From Streptococcus azizii (GTDB lineage: Bacteria > Bacillota > Bacilli > Lactobacillales > Streptococcaceae): 64,000 nt of DNA. Below, piece by piece: positions 1 to 9,547 of the stretch. The stretch's first letter is position 1; the number at the start of each line of letters is the position of its first letter. The stretch spans positions 1 through 64,000 of the forward strand of contig NZ_MSPR01000009.1 of assembly GCF_001984715.1 (NCBI RefSeq). The letters are read 5' to 3'. Both the position numbers and the translations under genes were made by a program. Below the pieces are notes generated by a model. That model saw only the letters and a program-made list of their open reading frames with translations, was not told where the DNA came from and did no database searches.

Positions 1-119
1 CACCGGAATTAAATCCAATTGAAACTGCTTGGGCAAACTTAAAGAAAGCAATCATAGAATTATTACCACAATTCGAATCTATAAATGAATCGTTGGATTA
101 CTATTTTAAAACTTACTAA
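1..119 (+). CDS. IS630-type transposase, C-terminal fragment (cut by window edge)
   Basis: An open frame enters from the left edge and ends at a TAA at 117-119. It reads PELNPIETAWANLKKAI and ends in YYFKTY. The PELNPIE..W..LK pattern is the end of the DDE catalytic domain of IS630/Tc1-mariner transposases, where the E is the last acidic catalytic residue. Only the final 38 residues are visible, so completeness cannot be judged. The inverted repeat of the element should lie somewhere in about 120-190, but I cannot identify it without the other end. It is followed by a T-box leader on the opposite strand. Confidence 0.8.
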   Translation, partial: PELNPIETAWANLKKAIIELLPQFESINESLDYYFKTY

Positions 120-191
120 CTATAAAATGTTATGCTCTATAAACATCAACCCCTGACTAGGCAATGAAATCGCCGTTTGTATTGATTCAAT

Positions 192-378
192 AGAAAAGAA
201 CCACATCCTCTTTCCCTTGTCCGTAGACATAGGGGCGTTGAGAACGCGGTTCCACCCTAATTTATTCCTTCATTTTGTTCTTAAAAACGATTGAGAAAGC
301 GCCAATCACTTCTCCTTCCGTCTGGCTTCCACCCTCCCAAACTCGCTATAGGCTGTATCCAAGTGACCTTCTTTCTTG
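192..378 (-). promoter_or_regulatory. T-box riboswitch leader
   Basis: On the minus strand, positions 258-245 read AGGGTGGAACCGCG, an exact match to the conserved T-box antiterminator sequence. Upstream, a long stem I closes with TCACTT (366-361) pairing with AAGTGA (311-306). Downstream, GAACC near 248 can pair with GGTTC near 200, just before TTCTTTTCTATT, giving a terminator. A minus-strand promoter fits: TGGACA (413-408), 17 bases, TATACT (390-385). T-boxes sense uncharged tRNA and control aminoacyl-tRNA synthetase or amino-acid genes. I could not fix the specifier codon. The controlled gene should lie left of the window, but the first thing met is an IS630-type element. Confidence 0.85.
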
Positions 379-384
379 CCTAAT

Positions 385-413
385 AGTATAGCAAAAAATT
401 CTGCTACTGTCCA
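385..413 (-). promoter_or_regulatory. Promoter of the T-box leader
   Basis: Reading the minus strand, TGGACA (413-408) and TATACT (390-385) are separated by exactly 17 bases. These are five-of-six matches to the -35 and -10 consensus. Transcription would begin near 378, just ahead of stem I of the T-box leader. Confidence 0.55.
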
Positions 414-430
414 TTAAAACATAATCGCAA

Positions 431-1215
431 GCGGAAACTTCTCAGCTCCTCTCCTTGCTGATAATAAGGGTTCTAACCTATCACTTCATCAGGATTATAA
501 GTACCTGTCACACCTATAATAGCTGTAATTTCAGCTATATCTTACTCTGACAAGCTAAGAGCTGCAACATCTAATACCCTTTAAAAAGCAAAAGGATACC
601 TTGTTAAGAGTCTTGGTGAATTGAACTCGGGCTACAACTCGCTGACAAAAAGATAAATACTCCTATTTACTGCCTTTAATGAATGGGCTGAAAACCTCCT
701 CTGGAGCTTTTCACTCGTCGTATTTCCTATTTTCGCTTAGACCTTTTAACGTCCTCACATCTTGTGGAATTGAGTTCAGCCTAAAACCTCGGAAAAAAGA
801 TAGGCAGCTGTTTTGGCTTTAGCCAATTACAGATGAGAATCCCTTCGGGGGATAGGCAGCTGTTTCAGCTTTAGCTGATTACAGATGAGAATCCCTTTGG
901 GATATAGAAATAGTCAGGGGAGTGACTATTTCTACCTGAGCCTAGAAACTAAGAAGCGAAGATAGTCAGGGAAGTAAAATAATCCAGTGGATTATTTTAG
1001 CCCGAACTTAGAAATTAAAAAGTGAGGGAATTTGTTACTGATCCTAAAAACGAAAGAGCGAAGTTAATTAGGTGTTCAAACGTTTCTTCGTCAGATTTCC
1101 TATTTCCTAGCTCAGGCTTCTGTGGTCACTTTCTTGTTTCTAGGTGACCGTTGAAACAGTTTCCCAAACTGTTTCAATCCCATTTTCGCTTTGAGTTCTT
1201 AACGGGCTTTGTATC
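431..1215. repeat. Gene-free stretch with a mosaic of palindromic intergenic repeats
   Basis: No gene is apparent. From about 798 the stretch holds hairpin modules that recur elsewhere in the window (7861-8700, 22030-22090, 24885-24925). Two copies of a module with core GGCAGCTGTTTYRGCTTTAG lie at about 804-851 and 852-903. A hairpin GAAATAGTCA/TGACTATTTC lies at 905-933, and a perfect hairpin TAAAATAATCC-AGT-GGATTATTTTA at about 978-1002. The repeats run up to the end of the methionine permease gene. Confidence 0.75.
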
Positions 1216-1917
1216 TTATTTATGACTAATTTTTCGGGTTATCCAATCGCCCACAAATTGGATGACAAAGATAAAGATTAAGATAAGGAGGGTCGCTAGG
1301 AAAGTGACATCGTCATTCGAGCGTAAATAGCCGTAGGAAAGTGCCACTTGCCCCAAACCACCTGCCCCGATAGCCCCAGCCATAGCTGTATAACCGACGA
1401 GAGAAATCAGTGTGAGGGTCGTCACCCGAATTAAGTCTGGCAAGCCTTCACGGAAATAAACCATAATCAAATCACCAAAGGTTGCACCAGAGGCTTGGGC
1501 TGCTTCAATCACTCCTCCATCCAATTCAGAAAGAACTACTTGAACCTGACGCGCAAAGAAGGGATAAACAGAAAGAGAGAGGGGCACAAGGGCGGCATTC
1601 ATCCCAATCGATGTCTTGACAATGGCTCTTGTAACAGGTGAGATAGCAGAAAGCAAGATGATAAAGGGAATGCCCCGTAAAATAGACGCAACCTTATCCA
1701 ATATCCAAAAAATCACACGATTTTCTGCAATTCCACGCGGACCTGTCAAGACGAGAAATAGACCTGAGACAAGCCCCATGGCACCACCGATACCAAAAGA
1801 AACAAAGGTCATATAGAAGGTACTATAAATCGCCGTTCCCCAGCCTGTCTGACCGCTCCATCCCATCTTGTATATGTGCGGGTAAGTGGCCTGAATCCAC
1901 GAAAGTAATTCATTCAT
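1216..1917 (-). CDS. metP: Methionine ABC transporter permease
   Basis: Inner-membrane permease of the MetNPQ methionine uptake system (MetI family), about 233 residues with around five hydrophobic segments. The EAA-type cytoplasmic loop EAAQASGATFGDL, which docks on the ATPase, sits near residue 140. Two ATGs are possible. The first abuts the ribosome-binding sequence AAAGGAG, so I chose the second (1917), nine bases downstream of it. The upstream metN stop is only two bases away, so the two are translationally linked. It is the last gene of the cluster and is followed by repeat sequence. Confidence 0.93.
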   Translation of the reverse strand: MNELLSWIQATYPHIYKMGWSGQTGWGTAIYSTFYMTFVSFGIGGAMGLVSGLFLVLTGPRGIAENRVIFWILDKVASILRGIPFIILLSAISPVTRAIVKTSIGMNAALVPLSLSVYPFFARQVQVVLSELDGGVIEAAQASGATFGDLIMVYFREGLPDLIRVTTLTLISLVGYTAMAGAIGAGGLGQVALSYGYLRSNDDVTFLATLLILIFIFVIQFVGDWITRKISHK

Positions 1918-1918
1918 C

Positions 1919-2983
1919 CTAGTCATCTCCTTTCAAAACCGTCACCTCTACATTTGCCGTAGTAACAGCTGCCAAGGCTTCACGAAGTTGCTCCTGATGA
2001 CCTGATAAAATCAAGATCATCTCTCCAACAGGTGTATGATCCAAAATCTCAATATTCCCATATAAGATGTTAGCCGACACTTGATAAATCTTATACAAAT
2101 CATTGATAATGGCAGTATCCGTCGCAGAACCTGCATATTTAAACTGAACTAATAGGCTATCGTCTGGTAGATGCTTCACAATATCTTGTTGGTAAATCTT
2201 AACCAAGGCCTCATCAATTCCTGTTGCTGTCTTGATAAAGTCCTGTGTCAGCGCCTCTTTTGGATGTGTGAAAATATCCAGGACAGAACCTTCCTCAATC
2301 AATCTTCCATCCTGCATAACTGCCACACGATTACAAATATCTTTGACAATCTGCATCTCATGGGTAATCATGACAATAGTCAAGCCCAACTTTTCATTGA
2401 GTTCTTGTAAGAGGCCCAAGATTTGCTTGGTCGTTTTAGGATCAAGGGCAGATGTCGATTCGTCAGAAATCAAAATCTTCGGATCGTTGGCAAGGGCACG
2501 GGCAATCGCCACGCGTTGTTTTTGACCACCAGATAGCTGGGCAGGGTAGTTCTCCGCCCGATCTGCTAGACCGACCAAATCCAAGAGTTTTGCTACTTTG
2601 GCCTTCTTTTCTTCTTTTGATAAACCGGAGTGCTTCAAGGCAAAGGCAACATTTTCAGCAGCTGTCATCTGAGCCATTAGATTGAAATGCTGGAAAATCA
2701 TCCCGATTTCACGGCGCTTGCTCCGTAATTGACTAGCGTTTAGGGTCACCTTGCTCCCCTCAAAAATAACATCATCATTGATACAAATACGACCCGCAGT
2801 AGGTACTTGCAAGAGATTGATCACCCGAACTAAGGTTGACTTCCCAGCACCCGAATAACCGACAATCCCATAAATATCTCCCTGCTCAATATGGATGGTG
2901 ACATCTTTCACTGCCTCGATAGTGCGTTTCTTCTGATGAAAGGTCACATCAATATGATCTAGTGTAATAATCTCCTTACTCAT
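1919..2983 (-). CDS. metN: Methionine ABC transporter ATP-binding protein
   Basis: ATPase that drives methionine import with the neighbouring permease. Visible motifs are Walker [10 protein letters not shown] (about residue 42), signature LSGGQKQR (about 147) and Walker [11 protein letters not shown]-terminal NIL domain of about 100 residues, in which intracellular methionine inhibits transport in characterised members, completes the protein. Length (354 residues) is normal. The frame is also open from a TTG at 2992, but the ATG at 2983 gives the usual MSKEI N-terminus. Its start overlaps the end of the M20 peptidase gene, so the genes are one operon. Confidence 0.95.
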   Translation of the reverse strand: MSKEIITLDHIDVTFHQKKRTIEAVKDVTIHIEQGDIYGIVGYSGAGKSTLVRVINLLQVPTAGRICINDDVIFEGSKVTLNASQLRSKRREIGMIFQHFNLMAQMTAAENVAFALKHSGLSKEEKKAKVAKLLDLVGLADRAENYPAQLSGGQKQRVAIARALANDPKILISDESTSALDPKTTKQILGLLQELNEKLGLTIVMITHEMQIVKDICNRVAVMQDGRLIEEGSVLDIFTHPKEALTQDFIKTATGIDEALVKIYQQDIVKHLPDDSLLVQFKYAGSATDTAIINDLYKIYQVSANILYGNIEILDHTPVGEMILILSGHQEQLREALAAVTTANVEVTVLKGDD

Positions 2984-4343
2984 AACTGGCAATTAACTCC
3001 TCTACTAATTCGATATGGCTATAATAGTCTGCAATGCTAATATTTTCATCTCCTGCATGATCTCGACTGTTGGCATTTCCAAGCCCAAATCCTGCGATAG
3101 GAACTCCTAGAGCTTGAAAGACTGTGTGCATCGGCCCTGTCCCAGGTGAGGTCGGAAGTACCGCCACACCCTCTGGAGTCAAGCGTTTTGCAAGCTCGAT
3201 CACATTGACAATCGCGGGTGCAGACATGTCACTACGATAGCTCTTTTCTCCAAGGGTAAACGTCACCTCTACCTTATCAAAACCATGTCTAGCCAAATGC
3301 TTGCGAATCTTGTCTAGTACATCATAGGGGTCTAAGCCTGGCACCAACCGCACTTCCATTTTGGCACTCGCCTGAGCAGGGAGAATCGTTTTCACCCCCT
3401 GACCTAAATAGCCCGTAGAAAATCCCTCGATCGTAATGGAAGGTTCAAAAAAGAGGCGTTTTAAAAAGGCACTTCTTTCTGTTACTAGGGTTGGCAGAGT
3501 GAGTCCATACACATCTGTCAGCGACTGGCTACTTGCTAGGGCAAATTCTTCAACCAAGGCTATCTCACGTTCGTTAGGTTCCTCTACTTGCTCATAGATA
3601 CCATCGACCAAGATACGACCATTACCATCCCGCAATGATTGTAGCGCAGCCATGAGATACCAGCTAGCCGAGTCAATCACTCCACCGTAAGATGAATGGA
3701 TGTCCAAATCTGCACTCTTAACGAAAACATCAAAGGTTACGATCCCTTTGTTTCCTCCTGCAATCTCTAACTGCCCTAAACTATTTCGAGACCCCTGCTC
3801 CCATACTAATAAATCAGCAGCAGCCAAATGGGACTGGTATTTTTTTAGGTATTTATCCAAATCAACCGATGCTGACTCTTCCGCCCCTTCCATGATAAAA
3901 ACGATATTGACAGGTAAAAACGGGTGATTTTCCAAATACTTTTGAACAGCAGATAGACGGGCTGTAATGTGTCCCTTATCATCATCTACTCCTCTACCGT
4001 AGATATAGCCGTCCCGTACACTGACTTCAAAAGGCTTAGCCGTCCAAGGCTGATCTTCATCAGCAGGTACCGTATCATAATGGTTATAAAAAATTAAGGT
4101 CTTGGCATCTGGGACAGGGCTGCTAAAGGTTGCCATGACAAAGGGCGCCGCATAGCTATCGTCCAAAATAACCTCGGCCCCTGCTTCTTCAAACATGTCT
4201 TTCAAATAAATTGCTACATCCAATAGTCCAATCTGTTGCGCAAAAATCGATTTCTTTGAAATCAACACCTTCAGTTTTTCAAAATAGGCTTGTGTAATGG
4301 TATCTTCTTCAAATTTTTTAATTTGTTCTACCTGTCTTGACAT
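2976..4343 (-). CDS. M20-family peptidase/deacylase of the methionine uptake operon
   Basis: Zinc-dependent hydrolase of the ArgE/DapE/dipeptidase (M20) family, 455 residues. Metal-site residues are in place: H88 in [10 protein letters not shown]120 in [10 protein letters not shown], the E155-E156 pair in MEGAEES, and a late His in [10 protein letters not shown] dimerisation domain lies between the catalytic halves. In pneumococcus an M20 gene occupies the same place between metQ and metN, so it probably frees methionine or a precursor from a peptide or acylated form; the substrate is unknown. The start is supported by GGAGGAAAGATA before the ATG. Its end overlaps metN. Confidence 0.88.
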   Translation of the reverse strand: MSRQVEQIKKFEEDTITQAYFEKLKVLISKKSIFAQQIGLLDVAIYLKDMFEEAGAEVILDDSYAAPFVMATFSSPVPDAKTLIFYNHYDTVPADEDQPWTAKPFEVSVRDGYIYGRGVDDDKGHITARLSAVQKYLENHPFLPVNIVFIMEGAEESASVDLDKYLKKYQSHLAAADLLVWEQGSRNSLGQLEIAGGNKGIVTFDVFVKSADLDIHSSYGGVIDSASWYLMAALQSLRDGNGRILVDGIYEQVEEPNEREIALVEEFALASSQSLTDVYGLTLPTLVTERSAFLKRLFFEPSITIEGFSTGYLGQGVKTILPAQASAKMEVRLVPGLDPYDVLDKIRKHLARHGFDKVEVTFTLGEKSYRSDMSAPAIVNVIELAKRLTPEGVAVLPTSPGTGPMHTVFQALGVPIAGFGLGNANSRDHAGDENISIADYYSHIELVEELIASYE

Positions 4344-4836
4344 TATCTTTCCTCCCGAATCATCCTTACTGCCATATCAACAGCTTCCTACAATCTCGTC
4401 TTTCAGTTTTGATGTAGCACTCGATAAGACGAGACAAGCCCATCATAAATGAAACTTGAACAACTGTATCCTTTCCTATTATACCATGACTGCTGTTCTT
4501 CGCTACCTTTTTCATCACAGAAGCCCAACTCCATCATCACCTGCAGAGACACTCCAACGAGTCTCTCCTTCTCCCTCAGAGAAAAGCCACAATAGCCCCT
4601 CTCTCCATTAAGAATGGTGAAAGGCTGAGGCTAACATCCTCCCAATCGTTCACAGGATAAGTGATACTCGATAAAAATCAAAAAGCAAACTAGGAAGCTA
4701 GCCGAAGGCTGTACTGCCGTACGGCAAGGCGAAGCTGACGTGGTTTGAATTTGATTTTTGAAGAGTATGAGTGACAATTTCAAAGGGCTGTGAATGTAAA
4801 ATGCTATGGGGAACACCACCACAGCATTTTATATTT
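4344..4836. other. Gene-free spacer between metQ and the peptidase gene
   Basis: A 493-base gap inside an otherwise tight operon. It contains a BOX-like element at 4664-4768 and no convincing coding frame. The insertion separates the lipoprotein gene from the rest and may reduce read-through. Confidence 0.6.
4664..4768. repeat. BOX-like repeat (boxA and boxC parts)
   Basis: Begins ATACTCGATAAAAATCAAA, continues with GCAAACTAGGAAGCTAGCCG, and ends GAAGCTGACGTGGTTTGAA then TTTGAAGAGTAT. These strings match the boxA and boxC subunits of the pneumococcal BOX element, with no boxB between. The two ends are complementary (TACTC...GAGTA), so the RNA would fold as one long hairpin. Related ends are found at 10551, 18691, 18909, 20710 and 24999. 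Confidence 0.75.
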
Positions 4837-5685
4837 TTACCAAACTGGCTCATCCATGCCGTCAGAAGATTCTTCTACAACTTTTTTCACTTCATCTGTA
4901 TGGTAAGCCTTCACCAATTCTTTAATCGCATCTGCTTTTGAAGATTTTTCCCAATCGCTCTTAGCTGCAATCAAGTTGTACCATTGGTGAGAATTTTCAT
5001 CTTTTTGCTCTTTGTAAAGGGTATTTTTATAATCCAGACCAGCTTCAAGTACAAAGGTATTATTGACAACCGCTGCCGCAACAGATGAAAGTGAGCTGGC
5101 TGTCTGACTAGCATCCAATTCTGTTATTTTTAACTTTTTAGGATTTTCTTTAATGTTAACAACCGTTGCTAATTCTGTACCAGATACATCCAACTTAATC
5201 AAACCTGCTGATTGGAGGAGGTAAAGGGCACGACTTTCATTTGTCGGATCATTTGGTACTGCAATTTCAGACCCATCTGGAATCTCATCAACTGACTTGT
5301 ATTTATTTTTACCACTTTCTGTACCAGAGTAAAGACGAATTGGAGCGATATAGGTATCTGCAATAGCTACCAAGTCTTCCCCATTCTCCTTATTCCAATT
5401 CTCCAAAAAGTTATAGTGCTGAAAGGCATTGATGTCTACTTCTCCCTCGGCAACTGCCTTATTGGGTTGTGAGTAGTCTGTAAATTGGGTAAACTCTAAT
5501 TTCACCTTGTCTCCTAGGAGGTCTTGAATTTTATCCCAACGTGCTTCTTCTGAGTCGCTCAAACTCATCACACCAACACGAAGAACATTGTCTGTCGCCT
5601 CTTTTGAACCAGATCCACATGCTGCTAAGGCTAGGACTGAGGTAAGAGCTACCGTTGCTAAACCAACGAATGTTTTCAATTTCAT
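4837..5685 (-). CDS. metQ: Methionine-binding lipoprotein
   Basis: Surface-exposed substrate-binding lipoprotein of the methionine ABC transporter (NlpA/MetQ family), 282 residues. A lipoprotein signal peptide ends in the lipobox LAAC about 22 residues in, followed by a Ser/Gly-rich linker. DNVLRVGVMSLSDSEEARWD opens the binding domain. A longer frame exists, but AAGGAG nine bases before the ATG at 5685 fixes the start. Just upstream on the minus strand there is a single TATAGTT half-site resembling the MET-box seen before metE, which may mean control by MtaR; this is weak. Confidence 0.93.
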   Translation of the reverse strand: MKLKTFVGLATVALTSVLALAACGSGSKEATDNVLRVGVMSLSDSEEARWDKIQDLLGDKVKLEFTQFTDYSQPNKAVAEGEVDINAFQHYNFLENWNKENGEDLVAIADTYIAPIRLYSGTESGKNKYKSVDEIPDGSEIAVPNDPTNESRALYLLQSAGLIKLDVSGTELATVVNIKENPKKLKITELDASQTASSLSSVAAAVVNNTFVLEAGLDYKNTLYKEQKDENSHQWYNLIAAKSDWEKSSKADAIKELVKAYHTDEVKKVVEESSDGMDEPVW

Positions 5686-6284
5686 ATTATATTTCTCCTT
5701 CATCATGAACTATACATAGCTTATCACAGGAGTAATCGTTTGACCAATATATAAATCTTATGTGGCACTTAAAAATTTTCTATCTCTTTTTTGTAAAGTC
5801 TATAGCCTTAGGCTATACCTTATTTTCCCCACATTCTGTGTATCCTCCAAAAAGAGACTGCAAAAGGAAGCCCCCAGATGCTCTGACCAAGTATCTTATT
5901 GATGTTGGAATAAGCGAAAAGAATAAGGAAGTAGTCTACCTCCTTATTCTCAGGTTGTAGACAAAGTATCTCTGAGAAAATTTGTCAATGTCAATATCGA
6001 AGGATAGTATCAGTGCTCTTATCTCTTCGTGAAAAGGCGAGCGAAGCGAGCTCATAACCGCTACTTTACGCCGTAGCAAAAAACACCAGAAACGTTATGT
6101 TTCTGGTGTTCGGAGATTTTGAGACTTAGGCTCAAAATCTAGGCATGAAATCCCGTAGGGAGTTGCTGCCGTCCGTGCTACCTAAGTAAAGTATCATAAT
6201 AAAATAATCGTTTTGAAGAAAATAGACTTTTTCTTCAGTCTAAGAATAAGAAAGTAGTCTACCTCCTTATTCTGAAATACAGGG
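5686..6284. other. Gene-free region with two related hairpins and a terminator
   Basis: No supported gene. Two near-identical palindromes built on AGAATAAGGA...TCCTTATTCT lie at about 5918-5952 and 6243-6275, flanking a strong terminator at 6078-6110. The second palindrome sits directly behind gtfA and can end its transcript. Confidence 0.55.
6078..6110 (-). terminator. Rho-independent terminator downstream of gtfA
   Basis: A perfect 12-base stem (AACACCAGAAAC and its complement) with a five-base loop. On the minus strand it is followed by TTTTTT. It lies between gtfA and metQ and would stop sugar-operon read-through. Confidence 0.8.
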
Positions 6285-7733
6285 CTATAGAAAGATCTGG
6301 ACACTTTTGCCTTCCACCATCTCAAAAATCTCAAAGGTTTTCTCCTTCAGATTCGCTATCAACGTGGCGGAGACATCCGCATCTTGATTATTCCAAACGA
6401 TATGAAGGGTATGGGCATCCAACATCTGAACGGTAAATGCACCATCAAAGGCGGGGCTGGTATTGCGGAATTTCAACAGGTTAAAGAGTGATTGAACCAC
6501 TGGACGTTTGACTTCTCGTTCAATTTCTTCCATATCATAATAGTGCCGGTTGATGTTGCGCCCTTCCTTAGAAGCCTCTAACAATTCAATGTCATTTTCC
6601 CCTGCCAAGAGACCTACATAGTAAATCTGTGGAATACCTGGTGCAAAGCATTGTAAGCTACGGGCTAACAGATAGGCTTGATCGTTATTTCCCAAGGCTG
6701 AGTAATAAGTACAGTTAATTTGGTAGATGTCCAAGTTATTATAGGCTTCGGTGCTATAAATCTTCTTGACATTCGCACCTTGGGCATAGAGGGCTTCACG
6801 CGTTTCCTCTATCTCCTCATCCGTCAGCAAATCCTTGACATCTACTACCCCTATTCCATCATGGGTGTCGAGGGTTGTGAATTGCTTACGGGGACAACTA
6901 TTCATCCAGTGGACTAAACGATTGACATTTCCAGAATAAAGAGCATGAAGAACCAGCATTGGCAAGGCAAAATCATAAACATAGTAGTCCTGCTCTGCAA
7001 TTTTTTGCTGAATCGTATAATGCTCATGAATCTCTGGCAGAATCTCAATTCCCTGAGGGGCTAAGAGCTTCCGAGGAAAATGGAGCATTTCCCAAATATC
7101 CGGTTCAACAAAGAAACAGTTGGTCCCAATCTTCTTATTCGCATAGGCAAAAGCATCTAGACGGATAATCGAAGCACCATGTTTGGCAAGATTTTCCAAA
7201 TTTTCTTTGATAAACTGCCGTGTCGTTTCTGTCGTCACATCAAGATCCACTTGCTGTTCGTCAAAGGTACACCAGACCTTTTCCTCACTACCATCTGCAA
7301 ATTGCGCCATACGATAAGGCGCTCGTGGCTTTCGCTTATAAATCAAGTCAATGTCTTTTTGACTTGGTTCACCGTTTGGCCAGAAATTCTTGTAACGAAT
7401 AAATAAATCAGCATATTGAGAAGCATCCTTTTTCTCTAAAAAGTCCAGAAAATAGGGTGATTTAGCTGAAATATGGTTAATCATAAAATCAAACATTAGG
7501 TAGTAATCGTTACCAAGCGCTTCAATATCCTCCCAATCTCCAAAAGCTGAATCTACTTTAGTATAATCCATCGGTGCAAAGCCACGATCTCCAGATGATG
7601 GAAAGAAAGGCAGAATATGAATGCCTGCGACTGTATCCTTGAGCGGTCCTTCCAGAACTTTTTTTAAATCTTTGAGATTTTTCCCTAAACTATCTGAATA
7701 GGTAATCAACATGGCTTGGTTTTTAATTTTCAT
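6285..7733 (-). CDS. gtfA: Sucrose phosphorylase
   Basis: Cytoplasmic GH13-family enzyme converting sucrose plus phosphate to glucose-1-phosphate and fructose (EC 2.4.1.7). At 482 residues it is the usual size of streptococcal GtfA. Catalytic residues are visible: nucleophile D193 in IIRLDAFAY, acid/base E234 in ILPEIHEHY, and transition-state D292 in TLDTHDGIG. The N-terminus [20 protein letters not shown] is typical. AAGGAG lies just ahead of the ATG. Sucrose released from raffinose by the alpha-galactosidase, or imported directly, would be its substrate. A 970-base repeat array separates it from msmG. Confidence 0.96.
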   Translation of the reverse strand: MKIKNQAMLITYSDSLGKNLKDLKKVLEGPLKDTVAGIHILPFFPSSGDRGFAPMDYTKVDSAFGDWEDIEALGNDYYLMFDFMINHISAKSPYFLDFLEKKDASQYADLFIRYKNFWPNGEPSQKDIDLIYKRKPRAPYRMAQFADGSEEKVWCTFDEQQVDLDVTTETTRQFIKENLENLAKHGASIIRLDAFAYANKKIGTNCFFVEPDIWEMLHFPRKLLAPQGIEILPEIHEHYTIQQKIAEQDYYVYDFALPMLVLHALYSGNVNRLVHWMNSCPRKQFTTLDTHDGIGVVDVKDLLTDEEIEETREALYAQGANVKKIYSTEAYNNLDIYQINCTYYSALGNNDQAYLLARSLQCFAPGIPQIYYVGLLAGENDIELLEASKEGRNINRHYYDMEEIEREVKRPVVQSLFNLLKFRNTSPAFDGAFTVQMLDAHTLHIVWNNQDADVSATLIANLKEKTFEIFEMVEGKSVQIFL

Positions 7734-8705
7734 AACTTTCTCCTTATCATCGTTAGAAAATGACGGGTTTCCAAGGTCTCTAGACCTTGCATCAATCTCC
7801 TATTTTTGCTGTCGTTGTTACGAGCTTGCTCGTGTCAAACGCCCTTGTATCTTGGTGTAACTGAATGCGGGCTAAAAGCTCGGAAAAAAGATAGGCAGCT
7901 GTTTCGGCTTTAGCCGATTACAGATGAGAATCCCTTTAGGGGATAGGCAGCTGTTTTGACTTTAGTCAATTACAGCTGAGAATCCCTTTGGGGATAGCAA
8001 TAGTCAGGGAAGTAAAATAATCCAGTGGATTATTTTAGCCCGAACTTAGAAATTAAAAAGTGAGGGAATTTGTTACCGAGCCTAAAAACGAAAGAGCGAG
8101 GTTAGCGGTTGTAGGGTTACCTGCCCCAATTTCCTATTTTTCATTCGCTTTTTTAACGCCCTTATATCTTGATGTAACTGAACGCGGGCTAAAAGCTCGG
8201 AAAAAAGATAGGCAGCTGTTTCGGCTTTAGCCGATTACAGATGAGAATCCCTTTAGGGGATAGGCAGCTGTTTCGGCTTTAGCCGATTACAGATAAGAAT
8301 CCCTTTGGGGATAGCAATAGTCAGGGAAGTAAAATAATCCAGTGGATTATTTTAGCCCGAACTTAGAAATTAAAAAGTGAGGGAATTTGCTACCCGAGCC
8401 TAAAAACGAAAGAGCGAGGTTAGCGGTTGTAGGGATTACCTGCCCCAAGTTCCTATTTTTCATTCGCTTTTTTAACGCCCTTGTATCTTGATGTAACTGA
8501 ACGCGGGCTAAAAGCTCGGAAAAAAGATAGGCAGCTGTTTTGGCTTTAGCCAATTACAGCTGAGAATCCCTTTAGGGGATAGGCAGCTGTTTTGACTTTA
8601 GTCAATTACAGATGAGAATCCCTTTAGGGGATAAATACTCCTAGAAGCAAGGGCTTCGTCGTCGTATTTCCTATTTTTCATTCGCTTTTTTAACGCCCTT
8701 GTATC
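7734..8705. repeat. Tandem array of about 318-base intergenic repeat units
   Basis: The phrase CTGAAYGCGGGCTAAAAGCT begins at 7861, 8178 and 8497, giving units of 317 and 319 bases and a shortened third unit. Each unit holds two copies of the CAGCTGTTT...TTTAG...TTACAG hairpin module. Units one and two also hold the TAAAATAATCC/GGATTATTTTA hairpin. Short open frames such as 8347-8553 fall entirely inside the repeat and are not credible genes. The array lies inside the sugar operon, between msmG and gtfA. Confidence 0.85.
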
Positions 8706-9536
8706 TTATTTTACTGAGCCACTTGTCATGCCTGATATGATATGTTTTTGGAAGATGAGATAGACGATTAGAATCGGGATGATGCCCACTACATAAGAGG
8801 CAAAGGAGGGACCATAATCACTAAAATACATTCCTTTATAGTTGTATTGGAATAAGGGCAGGGTCCACATGCGCTGATCCCGATTGAGAACTAGGAGCGG
8901 TAAAAGAAAGTCATTCCATACCCAGAGTGCATTGATGATGAGGACTGTTGCGTGCATTGGTTTCATCAAGGGAAAGATAATTTTCCAATACATCGTAAAT
9001 TTGTCACATCCGTCAATCGCTGCTGCTTCATCCATCTCTTCTGGAACGATGGTTTTGATATAGCCAACATATAAAAAGAGGGCTTGGGGAACTGCGTAAG
9101 TGAGGTAGAGGATAATGAGACCGATAATATTATTCAATCCAAGGCTTGACATCAGCTTGGTCATCGGCAACATAATCACTTGAAAAGGGACGAAAATCCC
9201 GATAATCAAAAAGAAATAAATCATGTTAAAAGCAGTTTTGCGATTCATGTGACGGGCGACAGAAAAGGCTGCCATTGGAATGACCAAAATCATCAACACA
9301 ACTGCAACAAGCGTAATCATAGCGGAGTTACCAAAGTATTGTACTATGCCATCATCAAAGAGCCTAGCATAGTTATCAAGGGTAAATTGTTGGGGCAAAC
9401 CAAAGAAATTGCTCGTAATCTCCTTCGTTGGCTTAAAAGAGCTGATAACTGTAGCCAATAGGGGAATAAACATGAAAAGAATCCCTGTACAAAGAATCAG
9501 ATAGACCCACCAATTTTTTTGTTTTGCTTTCTTCAT
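8706..9536 (-). CDS. msmG: Multiple-sugar ABC transporter permease MsmG
   Basis: Second inner-membrane subunit of the Msm/Raf-type sugar importer (MalG family), 276 residues with six predicted hydrophobic segments. The EAA loop reads EEMDEAAAIDGCDKFTMYWK near residue 165. The terminal GMTSGSVK is typical of MalG-like permeases. It follows msmF with only 11 bases between. The matching ATPase is not in the window; in related streptococci a single unlinked MsmK serves several sugar importers. Confidence 0.93.
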   Translation of the reverse strand: MKKAKQKNWWVYLILCTGILFMFIPLLATVISSFKPTKEITSNFFGLPQQFTLDNYARLFDDGIVQYFGNSAMITLVAVVLMILVIPMAAFSVARHMNRKTAFNMIYFFLIIGIFVPFQVIMLPMTKLMSSLGLNNIIGLIILYLTYAVPQALFLYVGYIKTIVPEEMDEAAAIDGCDKFTMYWKIIFPLMKPMHATVLIINALWVWNDFLLPLLVLNRDQRMWTLPLFQYNYKGMYFSDYGPSFASYVVGIIPILIVYLIFQKHIISGMTSGSVK

Positions 9537-9547
9537 AATAGACCACC

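Noticed and set aside
4631..4822. Minus-strand open frame over the BOX-like element
   Set aside because: It consists mainly of the repeat and has no start signal.
5760..5960. Sixty-six-codon plus-strand frame upstream of metQ
   Set aside because: No ribosome-binding site, unusual composition, and it runs through a palindromic repeat.
8347..8553. Sixty-eight-codon open frame between gtfA and msmG
   Set aside because: It lies wholly within the tandem intergenic repeat, and its sequence recurs only because the repeat does.
7861..8700. Regular repeats considered as a CRISPR array
   Set aside because: Units are about 318 bases and nearly identical throughout; there are no short repeats with unique spacers and no cas genes.
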